A program made the translations under genes and the position numbers. From Pseudalkalibacillus berkeleyi (GTDB lineage Bacteria; Bacillota; Bacilli; Bacillales; Fictibacillaceae), in NCBI RefSeq assembly GCF_021608225.1, contig NZ_JAKIJS010000001.1, positions 2,542,001 to 2,606,000 of the forward strand: 64,000 nt of DNA, written 5' to 3'. Positions 8,223-17,942 of this stretch are shown piece by piece. The notes beneath the pieces are model-generated. The model did no database searches. It was not told the DNA's origin and saw nothing but the letters and a program-made list of their open reading frames with translations. How positions within the stretch are numbered: position 1 is the stretch's first letter; each line of letters starts with the position of its first letter.

Positions 8223-9161
8223 ATGCGACAAGACGAACTTAATATAGAAGACATACCAAAAGACTATTTGACGCTCGTTGATACGAAAGCAGATGATGCT
8301 GAAAAAATTACCCGTCCAAGCCTCTCCTTCTGGCAGGATGTGTGGAGGCGATTTCGTAAAAACAAGCTCGCTTTAACGGGTGTCGTCATCCTCATTCTCC
8401 TATTGTTAATGGCGATTATCGGACCGATGATTACACCTTACGACTATAGAACCAACAACCTTCAAGCCGTAAATGAAGCACCCAGTGCGGAACACTGGTT
8501 TGGAACCGATAACCTTGGACGAGATGTGTTCACCCGTGTATGGGAAGGTGCTCGAATATCTTTATTCATCGGATTTTCAGCAGCAATCATCGACTTGTTC
8601 ATCGGGGTCATTTGGGGTGGTATTTCCGGATATAGAGGCGGACGATTGGATGAACTCATGATGCGAGCGGCCGATATTTTATGGGCAGTCCCTTACCTCC
8701 TTCTCGTTATCTTACTCATGGTTGTTTTAGAACCTGGACTGACAACGATGATCATCGCCATGACTATTACTGGATGGATCAACATGGCCCGTATCGTTCG
8801 TGGGCAAGTTTTACAACTGAAAAATCAAGAATTCGTCTTAGCCTCTCAAACATTAGGGGCCAAAACGAATCGAATCATGTCCAAGCATCTCATTCCTAAT
8901 ACGATGGGACCGATTCTTATTACAATGACGCTCACGATTCCGAATGCGATCTTTACTGAAGCATTCTTAAGCTACTTAGGATTAGGCGTTCCAGCACCAC
9001 TTGCAAGCTGGGGAACGATGGCGAGTGAAGGACTTCCAGCAATGCGTTACTATCCTTGGAGATTGTTCTTCCCTGCGACCTTTATCAGCTTAACGATATT
9101 TGCCTTCAACGTGATTGGTGACGGTATGCGAGACGCTCTCGATCCGAAACTACGGAAGTAA
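8223..9161 (+). CDS. oppC: Oligopeptide ABC transporter permease OppC
   Basis: 312 residues. ATG 8223 follows AAGGAGAT that overlaps the oppB stop. A soluble N-terminal tail with FRKNKLALTG leads into the first membrane helix, then GTDNLGRDVFTRVWEGARIS, a signature of the OppC/DppC family. The EAA-loop reads NQEFVLASQTLGAKTNRIMS. It pairs with OppB in the transport channel. Confidence 0.93.
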   Translation: MRQDELNIEDIPKDYLTLVDTKADDAEKITRPSLSFWQDVWRRFRKNKLALTGVVILILLLLMAIIGPMITPYDYRTNNLQAVNEAPSAEHWFGTDNLGRDVFTRVWEGARISLFIGFSAAIIDLFIGVIWGGISGYRGGRLDELMMRAADILWAVPYLLLVILLMVVLEPGLTTMIIAMTITGWINMARIVRGQVLQLKNQEFVLASQTLGAKTNRIMSKHLIPNTMGPILITMTLTIPNAIFTEAFLSYLGLGVPAPLASWGTMASEGLPAMRYYPWRLFFPATFISLTIFAFNVIGDGMRDALDPKLRK

Positions 9162-9191
9162 AGAAAACGAGAAATGAAAGGAGTGAACCTT

Positions 9192-10259
9192 ATGGATAAA
9201 GTTTTAGAAGTGAAAGATTTGGAAGTCTCCTTTTTCACACATGCTGGTGAGGTAAAAGCTGTGCGAGGCGTCAATTTCGAAGTGCGTAAAGGTGAAACAC
9301 TCGCTATCGTAGGTGAATCTGGTTCTGGAAAAAGTGTAACAACCCAATCGATTATGAAACTGATTCCGATGCCCCCTGGTAAATTTGTCGGCGGCTCTAT
9401 CCTTTTTGATGGGGAAGACCTCGTCCATAAATCCGATAAGCAAATGGAAGCCATTCGCGGAAAAGACATCGGAATGATTTTTCAGGATCCAATGACGTCA
9501 TTAAATCCAACGATGAAAGTCGGAAAGCAAATTACTGAAGGCTTACAAAAGCATGAGAAAATCTCACAATCAAATGCGAGAAAACGCGCAATTGAGCTAC
9601 TTGATAAAGTCGGCATACCTATGCCCGAAAAAAGAATCAACCAATACCCACATGAATTTTCAGGTGGGATGAGACAGCGCGCAATGATTGCGATCGCTCT
9701 TGCTACTAAACCTAAGTTGCTCATTGCCGATGAACCTACAACCGCGCTTGATGTAACCATTCAAGCTCAAATTCTAGAACTGATGAACGATTTGCAAGAG
9801 GAAATGGGTACTTCCATCATCTTCATTACCCATGACCTTGGTGTTGTCGCGAACGTTGCAGACCGCGTCGCTGTCATGTATGCGGGACAGATCATTGAAA
9901 CAGGAACGGTAGACGAAATCTTTTACAATCCGAAACATCCATACACTTGGGGATTACTTGGCTCGATGCCTGATATGACAACTGAGGAAGAGGAATTGAC
10001 AGCCATTCCAGGCTCACCACCGGATCTCGTCAATCCACCAAAGGGCGATGCATTTGCTCTCCGAAGTCCTTATGCGATGAAGATTGACTTTGAGTACGAA
10101 CCACCGATGTTTCAAGTTTCTGAAACTCATTTTGCTAAGACGTGGCTCCTTCATAAGGACGCACCACAGGTCGAACCTCCAGAAATTGTGAAGAAACGAA
10201 TGGTACATTTTAAAGAAAAACAAGGTCAAGAAAAAGGTGAACCGAATGGCAGCCGATAG
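9192..10259 (+). CDS. oppD: Oligopeptide ABC transporter ATPase OppD
   Basis: 355 residues from ATG 9192, with AAGGAG at 9178-9183; an upstream in-frame ATG at 9174 overlaps that site. Walker A is GESGSGKS, the signature is FSGGMRQRAMIA, and Walker B is LLIADEPTTALD followed by ITHDLGVV. The C-terminal oligopeptide-transporter extension (HPYTWGLLGSMP, then AIPGSPPDLVNPP) is present, but the Cys cluster found in many family members is not visible: the segment reads DAFALRSPYAMKI. This suggests loss of the Fe-S or metal site described in some homologs. Confidence 0.92.
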   Translation: MDKVLEVKDLEVSFFTHAGEVKAVRGVNFEVRKGETLAIVGESGSGKSVTTQSIMKLIPMPPGKFVGGSILFDGEDLVHKSDKQMEAIRGKDIGMIFQDPMTSLNPTMKVGKQITEGLQKHEKISQSNARKRAIELLDKVGIPMPEKRINQYPHEFSGGMRQRAMIAIALATKPKLLIADEPTTALDVTIQAQILELMNDLQEEMGTSIIFITHDLGVVANVADRVAVMYAGQIIETGTVDEIFYNPKHPYTWGLLGSMPDMTTEEEELTAIPGSPPDLVNPPKGDAFALRSPYAMKIDFEYEPPMFQVSETHFAKTWLLHKDAPQVEPPEIVKKRMVHFKEKQGQEKGEPNGSR

Positions 10260-11181
10260 AGAAAAGATTATTGAAGTAAAGAACCTATCGAAGCATTTCA
10301 AGACCGGTCGGGGGAATGTCGTCAAAGCCGTTGACGAGGTTTCATTTAACATATACAAGGGAGAAACATTCGGACTCGTTGGGGAGTCTGGTTCAGGGAA
10401 ATCTACGACTGGACGAACGATCATTCGACTGTACGAAGCATCTGGTGGCGAAGTGATTTTCAAGGGTGAAAATGTTCACGGTAAGAAGAACTCAAAAGAC
10501 ATGTTGAAATTCAATCGTAAAATGCAAATGATTTTCCAGGATCCTTATGCTTCACTAAATCCGCGGATGACAGTTGCAGACATTATAGCAGAAGGCATCG
10601 ACATCCATAAGCTAGCCAAAAATAAGTCTGAAAGAATGGAAAAAGTATATGATCTACTCGTCACTGTTGGATTGAATCGTGAACATGCCAGTCGCTATCC
10701 TCACGAATTCAGTGGTGGACAACGCCAAAGAATCGGAATTGCGCGTGCACTAGCTGTTGACCCAGAGTTCATCATTGCCGATGAGCCCATTTCGGCACTC
10801 GACGTGTCCATACAAGCTCAAGTCGTCAATTTAATGAAAAAGCTTCAAAAAGAAAAAGGACTGACCTACTTATTCATTGCCCATGACCTTTCGATGGTAA
10901 AATACATTAGCGACCGCATTGGAGTTATGTTCAACGGAAAACTCGTCGAACTAGCAGAAAGTGATGAACTATACCGAAACCCGATACACCCGTATACACA
11001 GTCGCTCTTAACTGCAATTCCGAGGCCAGATCCTGACTATGAACGAAACCGAAAGCGTACGCACTATAATCCAAAAGACCTGAACGTGAAAGAAGAAGAT
11101 GTTTCATTTCGCGAAGTGACACCAGGACACTGGGTCGCATTGACTGATGAACAGTATGAACAAGTTGTAGAACGGACTTAA
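10246..11181 (+). CDS. oppF: Oligopeptide ABC transporter ATPase OppF
   Basis: 311 residues. ATG 10246 with AAAGG 10 nt upstream overlaps the oppD end by 14 nt, implying translational coupling. Walker A GESGSGKS, signature FSGGQRQRIGIA, Walker B FIIADEPISALD and the switch IAHDLSMV are complete. C-terminal HPYTQSLLTAIPRPDP is the family's extension. It forms the ATPase pair with OppD. A strong terminator follows 11 nt after the stop. Confidence 0.92.
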   Translation: MAADREKIIEVKNLSKHFKTGRGNVVKAVDEVSFNIYKGETFGLVGESGSGKSTTGRTIIRLYEASGGEVIFKGENVHGKKNSKDMLKFNRKMQMIFQDPYASLNPRMTVADIIAEGIDIHKLAKNKSERMEKVYDLLVTVGLNREHASRYPHEFSGGQRQRIGIARALAVDPEFIIADEPISALDVSIQAQVVNLMKKLQKEKGLTYLFIAHDLSMVKYISDRIGVMFNGKLVELAESDELYRNPIHPYTQSLLTAIPRPDPDYERNRKRTHYNPKDLNVKEEDVSFREVTPGHWVALTDEQYEQVVERT

Positions 11182-11191
11182 CATGAGAGGC

Positions 11192-11229
11192 GTGACCCGA
11201 AAAAGCTTTTTCGAGTCACCCTTTTTTTA
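11192..11229 (+). terminator. Terminator of the opp operon
   Basis: GTGAC(C)CGAAAAA and TTTTTCG(A)GTCAC form a long stem, followed by CCTTTTTTTAT. Confidence 0.95.
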
Positions 11230-11264
11230 TAAAAAAGTAGGTTCAAATCTTCATCAAATTGCAT

Positions 11265-11378
11265 TTATCGTGCAAAGTTGGGATTTTATCGAGCAAAACT
11301 CGAAATTTATCGTGCAAAACTTCAAATTTATCGAGCAAAACTCGAAATTTATCGTGCAAAACTCCAATTTTATCGTGC
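11265..11378. repeat. 21-bp periodic array, locus 2 (six 9-bp cores)
   Basis: Cores begin at 11265, 11286, 11307, 11328, 11349 and 11370. On the plus strand they read TTATCGTGC, TTATCGAGC, TTATCGTGC, TTATCGAGC, TTATCGTGC, TTATCGTGC. This is opposite in orientation to loci 1 and 3, but has the same length (114 bp) and period. It lies between the convergent opp operon and exopolysaccharide operon, just after the opp terminator. Confidence 0.9.
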
Positions 11379-11468
11379 ATTTAGTATGTAAGTCCTAGTC
11401 GCGAGATCCTCCACCTGCAAGTTCCTTGGCACACAGTAGTAGAAAGATGCCCTTTTTTAATTAAGAAA

Positions 11469-11492
11469 ACTCACACCAGAATTGGTGTGAGT
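11469..11492 (-). terminator. Terminator of the exopolysaccharide operon
   Basis: ACTCACACCA and TGGTGTGAGT form a perfect 10-bp stem with a GAAT loop. TTTCTTAATT follows on the minus strand. It is 6 nt past the last gene's stop. Confidence 0.9.
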
Positions 11493-11498
11493 TCTTCC

Positions 11499-12293
11499 TT
11501 ACATATTAAATTGAATAAAGTCCGATCGTGCTTTCCATCTTTTGCTTAATGCGTACAATACTAAAGTTCCTAACAAGCTCTTCGCTTCATAACATTTGTA
11601 TTCAATGACTTCTTCCCCGCCGAAACCTTTTTTAAAATAATCGATATTCTTTTCCTCGTCATTATCCTCTTGGGTTAAACCACAAAAATCATAAATTTGA
11701 TACCCTTGATCTTTAAAGTACATCATATCTTGCCAATGTAGATGACGGTTGGCTCTACCAATAATACTTTTATCAATAGAATCATCTAACAGACGAGCTG
11801 AACAGGAGTAAATCATACAAGCTTTCACGCCATCAGTGGAGTATCCATGTGAGCTTAATAATCGACCGTTTTCATCCGTTACTCTCGTAATGACGAGCTG
11901 ATTTTTGTCCCTCAATGAAATTAATTTACTAATATTGCACGAGCCAATTTTCTTTTCTTTTGCAAATTCATTAAAGAAGACGCCAAAGCTTTGAATATCG
12001 ATATCACTCGGTATTTCAATGATCTCCACCTTCACATTGTCTCTTACAGCACGGTTTACTTGATAGCGTGTACTACGGTTCATTTCAGAACGAAGCTGCT
12101 CGGTACTTTTCGTCAAATCAATATGAAGTGTTTTAAAGCGTTTATGCAATGTCTTACTTACACCCTTTTTGATTACCTCAGGAAGTTGTGAATAGATGAT
12201 GACGTCTGTTTTTTGTTGATGATCGATTTCATTTTCTCTTCCATATATATCTGTAATTCTCATAAACCCTTTTGACCAATTTACAGGATTCAT
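11499..12293 (-). CDS. FemAB/GNAT-like acyltransferase, last gene of EPS operon
   Basis: 264 residues. The stretch STEQLRSEMNRSTRYQVNRA and later IYDFCGLTQEDNDEEKNIDYFKKGFGG (positions about 200-226) match the FemAB-like GNAT group found in polysaccharide clusters; the end of that motif marks the acyl-acceptor region. Such proteins add an amino acid or acyl group to a glycan or peptide; the substrate here is unknown. The start overlaps the deacetylase stop by 4 nt, so it is coupled to it. Confidence 0.7.
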   Translation of the reverse strand: MNPVNWSKGFMRITDIYGRENEIDHQQKTDVIIYSQLPEVIKKGVSKTLHKRFKTLHIDLTKSTEQLRSEMNRSTRYQVNRAVRDNVKVEIIEIPSDIDIQSFGVFFNEFAKEKKIGSCNISKLISLRDKNQLVITRVTDENGRLLSSHGYSTDGVKACMIYSCSARLLDDSIDKSIIGRANRHLHWQDMMYFKDQGYQIYDFCGLTQEDNDEEKNIDYFKKGFGGEEVIEYKCYEAKSLLGTLVLYALSKRWKARSDFIQFNM

Positions 12294-13318
12294 TTACTCG
12301 CCTCCATTTGAAAGACTTTCGATTTCTCTTGATACACCTCGTTCATTGTTTTTGAAGTCATGCCATAATTCGTCTTTAGATCAGCATAATGCGTTAATAC
12401 TTCACGAAGAAAATGCATGTTCTCCTTAAAATTCGCCCCAAAGTTGTGAGGGTGCCACCATATATGAAATACCTCTCCCTTTTTAGCTGCGTGTGTTAAC
12501 CCATCCTTAATTCGCTTCAAACGCAAAGGTTCTAACATACGTAATTTTTTAGAATAAGGCTTTATTTGACGACTCGAAGGAACGTTTAAAGGTAATGGAT
12601 TGTCTCTGTTCACTGTATACGTATGATGACCAGATATATTCACATACGTATCGAGCAAACGTAGCGCTCTTTTAATGTATTTACGTCGTTCGTTTGCGCT
12701 AATGTCGTAAAACCAAGATGATTCATTACCTCTATAGGTTGAAAGATTGTTTTCTCTACAAATCGCCAAATGCTCTTCATTGATTTGATTTTTAGGAAAT
12801 ACGATACTACTAATCGTGTGCCCATTTCGCCTGGAAATGTTCAATGCATTTCTTAAATCTTCTCTAAAAACATGTGTATTTTTATTTTCTAAGCTGTAAT
12901 GGTGTGAATACGTGTGGGTAGCGATTTCTTGATGTGGGTAAGACGAGATTAGTCTAATTAATGAGGGTGCAAAATGAAATGGATCTTCTGACTGGATATT
13001 TTCTAGTTCCTTAATATATCTAGCTAAACTCATTCTAGCCTGCATGATAGATGACGCATTTTTCATTTCAGCTAAAAGCTCTTGTTTATTCTTATAATAC
13101 ATAAACCCAACAACCGCCCAAGTTGCATGGACATTGAATGTATTAAAGAGATGCAGAGTTTCCGGTACGTTTTTTTGAATACCAATAATATTATTTTGAT
13201 AATCATCTCGATCAAAACCTTGATCCCATAAACCCCAAAATAATTCAAAATCAAGTGAGACGACGAGCGTGCCTGTTTTTCTATGTTGATTTATGTTATT
13301 TGACTTCACTTGATACAT
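12290..13318 (-). CDS. Polysaccharide deacetylase family protein
   Basis: 342 residues with a NodB-type fold. Motif 1 is SLDFELFWG with the catalytic/metal Asp. Motif 2 is EIATHTYSHH with the two metal-binding His. A late WWHPHNFG carries the further catalytic His. It would remove N-acetyl groups from the exopolysaccharide or from wall glycan; lack of a signal peptide suggests action in the cytoplasm. The 5' end overlaps the epimerase gene by 23 nt; AAAGAAAGG is the likely ribosome site. Confidence 0.82.
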   Translation of the reverse strand: MYQVKSNNINQHRKTGTLVVSLDFELFWGLWDQGFDRDDYQNNIIGIQKNVPETLHLFNTFNVHATWAVVGFMYYKNKQELLAEMKNASSIMQARMSLARYIKELENIQSEDPFHFAPSLIRLISSYPHQEIATHTYSHHYSLENKNTHVFREDLRNALNISRRNGHTISSIVFPKNQINEEHLAICRENNLSTYRGNESSWFYDISANERRKYIKRALRLLDTYVNISGHHTYTVNRDNPLPLNVPSSRQIKPYSKKLRMLEPLRLKRIKDGLTHAAKKGEVFHIWWHPHNFGANFKENMHFLREVLTHYADLKTNYGMTSKTMNEVYQEKSKVFQMEASK

Positions 13319-14255
13319 ACCTTTCTTTCGACTCCGAATTATAGTTCATACTATAATAGTCCATCGTTTCTTTAAGGCCTTCTTCTAATAAGGTGTTAGG
13401 CTTCCAATCTAGAGAAAATTTTGCATGTTGGTTTGCTAAACAACTGTTTGGTATATCTCCTTCAACGACTTGCTCATATATATAATTAAATGGCTGTCTT
13501 GATAGCTTCGAAATGACTGAAGCTAGTTGTCGAACAGAAACTTCCTTACCTGAACTAATATTAATAATTTGATGATCCCCTTTGGTTAAGGCACGAATAC
13601 AAGATTGTACAACATCTTTTACATATATGAAATCTCTCGTTTGTTCTCCATCACCAAAAATAATGATGGGTTTATTTTCAAGTTTATTAATAATGAATTT
13701 TGTAATAACCCCAGCTTGTCCGAGAGAGTTTTGTCTAGGACCATACACATTAGCGAACCTCAGAATACTATAATTGAGACCGAATCTTTTTTCATACATC
13801 GTTATATATCTTTCAGCCGACCATTTTGAAACGCCATAAAAGGATATAGGACTTAACGGGTGACCTTCTTGGATAGGTAGCAATTCAGGCACACCATAAA
13901 TCGCTGCGGAAGACGCAAATATAATTTTAGACACACCTAACTCTACACAATAGTTTAAGATTTTAAGTGTCCCATTTACATTGGTGAAGCTGTCTTCTAA
14001 TGGATTACGGTTTGAATGTTCAACAGATATTTGAGCTCCGAAATGATAAACAACTTCAGGTCTTTCGTGCACCATGACATCGTGAAGCCCTGGCTCATTG
14101 ATATCCATATGATAGAAATTTGCCTCGGGTGAAACATTCTCCAGATCACCATTCACTAACGAATCAACCACAACTACTTTATGCCCTTGTTTAATCAACT
14201 CATCCACTAAGTGAGAACCTATAAAACCCGCTCCGCCTGTAACCATGATTTTCAT
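13296..14255 (-). CDS. NAD-dependent nucleotide-sugar epimerase/dehydratase
   Basis: 319 residues of the extended SDR family. The NAD-binding GGAGFIGSHL sits at the N-terminus and the catalytic pair at YGVSK, with upstream FASSAAIYG. Family members such as UDP-glucose 4-epimerase invert a sugar hydroxyl. The exact nucleotide sugar is not certain. It overlaps the GT4 gene by 4 nt and probably supplies donor sugars for this operon. Confidence 0.87.
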   Translation of the reverse strand: MKIMVTGGAGFIGSHLVDELIKQGHKVVVVDSLVNGDLENVSPEANFYHMDINEPGLHDVMVHERPEVVYHFGAQISVEHSNRNPLEDSFTNVNGTLKILNYCVELGVSKIIFASSAAIYGVPELLPIQEGHPLSPISFYGVSKWSAERYITMYEKRFGLNYSILRFANVYGPRQNSLGQAGVITKFIINKLENKPIIIFGDGEQTRDFIYVKDVVQSCIRALTKGDHQIINISSGKEVSVRQLASVISKLSRQPFNYIYEQVVEGDIPNSCLANQHAKFSLDWKPNTLLEEGLKETMDYYSMNYNSESKERYVSSEVK

Positions 14256-15391
14256 ATACTTTCCTCCCTTTTATGAAGTACAATTTGGTTTTTGGGAAAG
14301 GAGATTTTCTTATAATAATTTAATGTGTCCGAGAACATCCTGTCATAGGTGAACCTTTCTTCGTAACGCTTTCTACTGAACTCACCCATCTTCAACATCA
14401 GTTCTTGATTCGATATTAACGTTGATAGCTTAATAGCTAATGTATCAACGTCTCCTTCAGGAATTAAGTATCCATTCCAATTGTCTCTCACCATTTCTTT
14501 AACACCACCAACATTAGAAGCTACGATTGGAAGCCCACTGCGCATCCCTTCAATAATGCTGATTGGTAATCCCTCATGTTTGGACATTAATACAAAAATA
14601 TCTGAGTCGTTAAGCACCTGATTGACGTGGCGTATAGCCCCCATAAATGTGACTCTGTCTGAAATCTTGCTTTTCTTTACTATACTTTTCATATCTGACA
14701 GTCTCGGTCCATCACCGACTAGAGAGAGTTTCCACCTCATATGACCCAGCTTCTCTAAAGCTTTAATGACAGTTAGATGATCTTTTGGATAAGCAAAACG
14801 AGCAACCATAACTATTGTTGGAGGACCCATATTCCTTTGAGATGATAAAGGTCTTTTGATATCCGGTATCCCATTATAAATAGTCTGTAATTTGTTTTCA
14901 GGTAAAATGTCATGCTGCAACGCTAATTGATAGTCGTAATCCGACACAGTTATTATCCCTTGAGAAATCCGCCCAATTAGTCTCTCTAAATATATGTACA
15001 TCCTCCTTTTTCTTTCTGGAATTCCTTCTGAAAAGGACCAACCATGAGCAGTAAAAATAGTAGGGATTTTAAGCTGTTGTCCAAGAATTCTACCAATTAC
15101 TCCAGCTTTAGTAGAATGAATAGCCAATAAATGAGGGTTAGCTTGCTTTAAAACTGACCGAATTTTATATAGTGCTCTCAAATCAAAATAAGGGTGAATG
15201 GTACGACGCAGTTCTGGAATTTCAATACATGCAATATTGTTTTGATTTAACTCATCAAACAATGGACCTTTTTCATTAGCAATGACGGTCACATGATGCC
15301 CTCTCCGTGCAAGCCCGATTGATAAATGAAGGAGATGTATCTGTGCACCACCAATATCATCCATACGTGTTATGAATTGAACAATTTTCAT
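14252..15391 (-). CDS. Family 4 glycosyltransferase
   Basis: 379 residues with the GT-B fold. The N-terminal GGAQIHLLHLSIGLARRGH is the usual acceptor-domain start. The C-terminal donor-binding motif SKHEGLPISIIEGMRSG carries the conserved Glu pair (EX7E). It adds a sugar to the lipid-linked repeat unit at the inner membrane face. It overlaps the epimerase by 4 nt and follows the polymerase by 15 nt. Confidence 0.9.
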   Translation of the reverse strand: MKIVQFITRMDDIGGAQIHLLHLSIGLARRGHHVTVIANEKGPLFDELNQNNIACIEIPELRRTIHPYFDLRALYKIRSVLKQANPHLLAIHSTKAGVIGRILGQQLKIPTIFTAHGWSFSEGIPERKRRMYIYLERLIGRISQGIITVSDYDYQLALQHDILPENKLQTIYNGIPDIKRPLSSQRNMGPPTIVMVARFAYPKDHLTVIKALEKLGHMRWKLSLVGDGPRLSDMKSIVKKSKISDRVTFMGAIRHVNQVLNDSDIFVLMSKHEGLPISIIEGMRSGLPIVASNVGGVKEMVRDNWNGYLIPEGDVDTLAIKLSTLISNQELMLKMGEFSRKRYEERFTYDRMFSDTLNYYKKISFPKNQIVLHKREESI

Positions 15392-15406
15392 TTCTATTGC
15401 ACCTCC

Positions 15407-16588
15407 CTATTTAATATCAACGGCAGATCGTGGATTAAGCTTGATAGATTCATTCCACCAAGGTAGTGCCAATAGTAACCAAAAGTGTCTCCAATGAATG
15501 GTGTCTACGAACAAACTATTCAATAAAATTCCTAGAATAGACGCTAAAATAATGACGAAAATCACTCGATCAGTGCCGTTCGTAGAGAAGATTTTCTGTA
15601 CACATCTAATCATGCAAATGAATAAGAATCCTATAAAAGTGAGCAATCCTAGTAATCCATTTTCTAAAAATAATCGAATATATAAACTATGAGTGGAGTG
15701 ATTAAATAGTAATTCTGTTTGACCCGCTCCAACCCCTAACGGACGATCGCTCCCTGTCGAAATGGCTGCTAGTTGGACATCAAACCGCTTTGTATCATAG
15801 CCTTGAACGCCAAACCGCTCTTGAAAAAGACCGACAAGATCAGAGGATGTACTAAGGTAAATTAGTAAAATTAATGAAAGAATGCTAACGAAAATGAAGG
15901 ACACAAATCTTTTTTTCGGGTTTACTTTCACAAATAGTAAGTAAACGGCTGCACCTAAGACAAAATTGACCCAGGCACCTCGGGAAAAGCTTAAAATAAT
16001 CCCCAAAAGTAATAATAAAAAAATAATGGCCCACATTGATACTGATCGAGAACCTTTTGATGTTTCTATTTTCGATAAAGCAAATAAGGCAGGTGCAATC
16101 AAAAAGGGACCGAAAACGTTAGGGTCTTTAAAAAATGATTTCACACGCCCTTCCATTAGTACCAATTCCTCTAAAGGAAGAACGTTGAGGTATCCAGCGA
16201 GACCGATGATCACCGAGAGAACTGCTGCAATGGTATAACCGTTAAATAAGACATCAATACCTTTTCGGTTAAATCTGGCTAACACCCCTGAAACACAAAC
16301 CCAAGTAACCATCAAAAATACAGTGATAATTGTGTATTTAATAGAATGAACCGGATCGATCGCAATGAATACCGATAGTAAATTGCTTACAGTAAATATG
16401 GCTAAAAAGATGATCGCGACTTGCATATATGATGAGAAATATAGATATGACATATAGATCGATATGACAAATAATAAAATTATAGACATATCATACGGAG
16501 AAGGTTCAATAAACACGATAAAGCTTGATACCATTACAAATTGAAAGAGCTTAAAATAGATCGTTGGCACTTCCTGAACATGATTCAC
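15407..16588 (-). CDS. Wzy-type polysaccharide polymerase (O-antigen ligase family)
   Basis: 393 residues with about ten to twelve hydrophobic helices. LSFSRGAWVNFVLGAAVY is the Wzy_C/O-antigen ligase family signature, with an extracellular loop following (SDLVGLFQERFG, then GVGAGQTELLFNHSTHS). It should link repeat units at the outer face after flipping. It overlaps the flippase stop by 4 nt. Confidence 0.85.
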   Translation of the reverse strand: MNHVQEVPTIYFKLFQFVMVSSFIVFIEPSPYDMSIILLFVISIYMSYLYFSSYMQVAIIFLAIFTVSNLLSVFIAIDPVHSIKYTIITVFLMVTWVCVSGVLARFNRKGIDVLFNGYTIAAVLSVIIGLAGYLNVLPLEELVLMEGRVKSFFKDPNVFGPFLIAPALFALSKIETSKGSRSVSMWAIIFLLLLLGIILSFSRGAWVNFVLGAAVYLLFVKVNPKKRFVSFIFVSILSLILLIYLSTSSDLVGLFQERFGVQGYDTKRFDVQLAAISTGSDRPLGVGAGQTELLFNHSTHSLYIRLFLENGLLGLLTFIGFLFICMIRCVQKIFSTNGTDRVIFVIILASILGILLNSLFVDTIHWRHFWLLLALPWWNESIKLNPRSAVDIK

Positions 16589-17892
16589 CCGATTCCATCA
16601 GCCCCTTTCAATTTCAATCTCATCGAATACCATGAGAAGTAAAGAAGAACAAGATATCCGATTGAAGCTGCAATACTTAATACTGCAATTGTTATGAATG
16701 TTGATTGTATAAAATAATGAGCTACAATAGCTGCACCTACAATAATGATTAATCTGATCGTTTCACTGATAATTTGCAGCCATTGACACTCGAGAACATA
16801 AAAGTTAATGAGCGTTGGTCCGGTGATAAGCTGGAATAAATAAAGTATGGCGAGAACTTGGACATAAGATCCTGATTCGGACCAATTATCTCCAAAGAAC
16901 ATTCCGAAAACCAATGGAGATAACAATGCGATACAACCTATTACAATAACGCCCAGCCAACTCATTTTCTTCAAAGTTTGCCAATACAATGATCTGAAGC
17001 TCTCATATGAAACTCTAGCTTGCTTCGTTGATTCTGATAAATACACCTGTTTCACTGAGAAACCGACTAGCGCATCAGGTAAAGTTAAGATTCTTTGAGC
17101 AAGCATGTACAACCCAGCAACCTTAGGACCGAAAGAAAACGCTACAAACAGTAAGGGCAAGTGTAAGCTTAATTCATTTATAATAGAAGAAATACTAGAC
17201 ACCATTGGAAATTTTTTATACCGTATGGAAACTTGTTTAAGTAGTTTTGGTGAAAATCCTTTGACCCCTTCTTTCAAATCTCTCCACATGCTCTTGCCAA
17301 GGAAACTGCTTCCTCCTACTCTACCCGCAACATCACCAACAACGAGACCTAGAGATCCGAAAGATAATAGACCGAACGTAAGTTGTCCTACTACTTGACT
17401 TATGTTCATCGTAACTTTCCCTTTTGTCATAGAAGGGTAAGACTCTTTTCTGATCAACCAGACATTGAATACTTGATAGGTGCCCAACCCTAGTAAACTA
17501 ATAGGGATAAACAAAAGATTCATCCTAATATGGTCAACGTTCATCCAATTGGCAATAACATCTTGAAAATACAGTATGAAAATGAATACACTAATACTTA
17601 CGCTTACGACAAATAGCATAGCTGTGCACAAGATATGAAAGGCATCACGATCACTTTCAGGATGCGGAATTGCCATTTCATATTGCATAGAAACAATTAC
17701 CGAAAGACTAAAGAGAATCGCTAAATAAATGGAATAAAAACCAAATTGCTCAGGTGTATAAATACGTGTCAATACTGGCATAGCAAGAATAGCTACAAAT
17801 TGAGAGAGCGCGGTCCCTGAGACAAGGATAGAAACCTTTTTGACAAAATCATTTGCGCTAAGTATATGAATAACCGGGTTCAGGATTCGCAT
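16585..17892 (-). CDS. Wzx-type oligosaccharide flippase
   Basis: 435 residues with twelve or so membrane helices across the whole length. The N-terminus VSGTALSQFVAILAMPVLTR followed by YTPEQFGFYSIYLA is typical of the polysaccharide-export flippase family (MATE/MOP fold). It carries the undecaprenyl-linked unit across the membrane for the adjacent polymerase. Confidence 0.88.
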   Translation of the reverse strand: MRILNPVIHILSANDFVKKVSILVSGTALSQFVAILAMPVLTRIYTPEQFGFYSIYLAILFSLSVIVSMQYEMAIPHPESDRDAFHILCTAMLFVVSVSISVFIFILYFQDVIANWMNVDHIRMNLLFIPISLLGLGTYQVFNVWLIRKESYPSMTKGKVTMNISQVVGQLTFGLLSFGSLGLVVGDVAGRVGGSSFLGKSMWRDLKEGVKGFSPKLLKQVSIRYKKFPMVSSISSIINELSLHLPLLFVAFSFGPKVAGLYMLAQRILTLPDALVGFSVKQVYLSESTKQARVSYESFRSLYWQTLKKMSWLGVIVIGCIALLSPLVFGMFFGDNWSESGSYVQVLAILYLFQLITGPTLINFYVLECQWLQIISETIRLIIIVGAAIVAHYFIQSTFITIAVLSIAASIGYLVLLYFSWYSMRLKLKGADGIG

Positions 17893-17942
17893 TTTGTTCT
17901 CCTTTTTCGTTATGGGTAGTGAATCCAGTTAAGTTATTGGCA

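Noticed and set aside
11183-11398. Open frame through array locus 2
   Set aside because: It starts at the opp terminator and is a by-product of the 21-bp period; no ribosome site.
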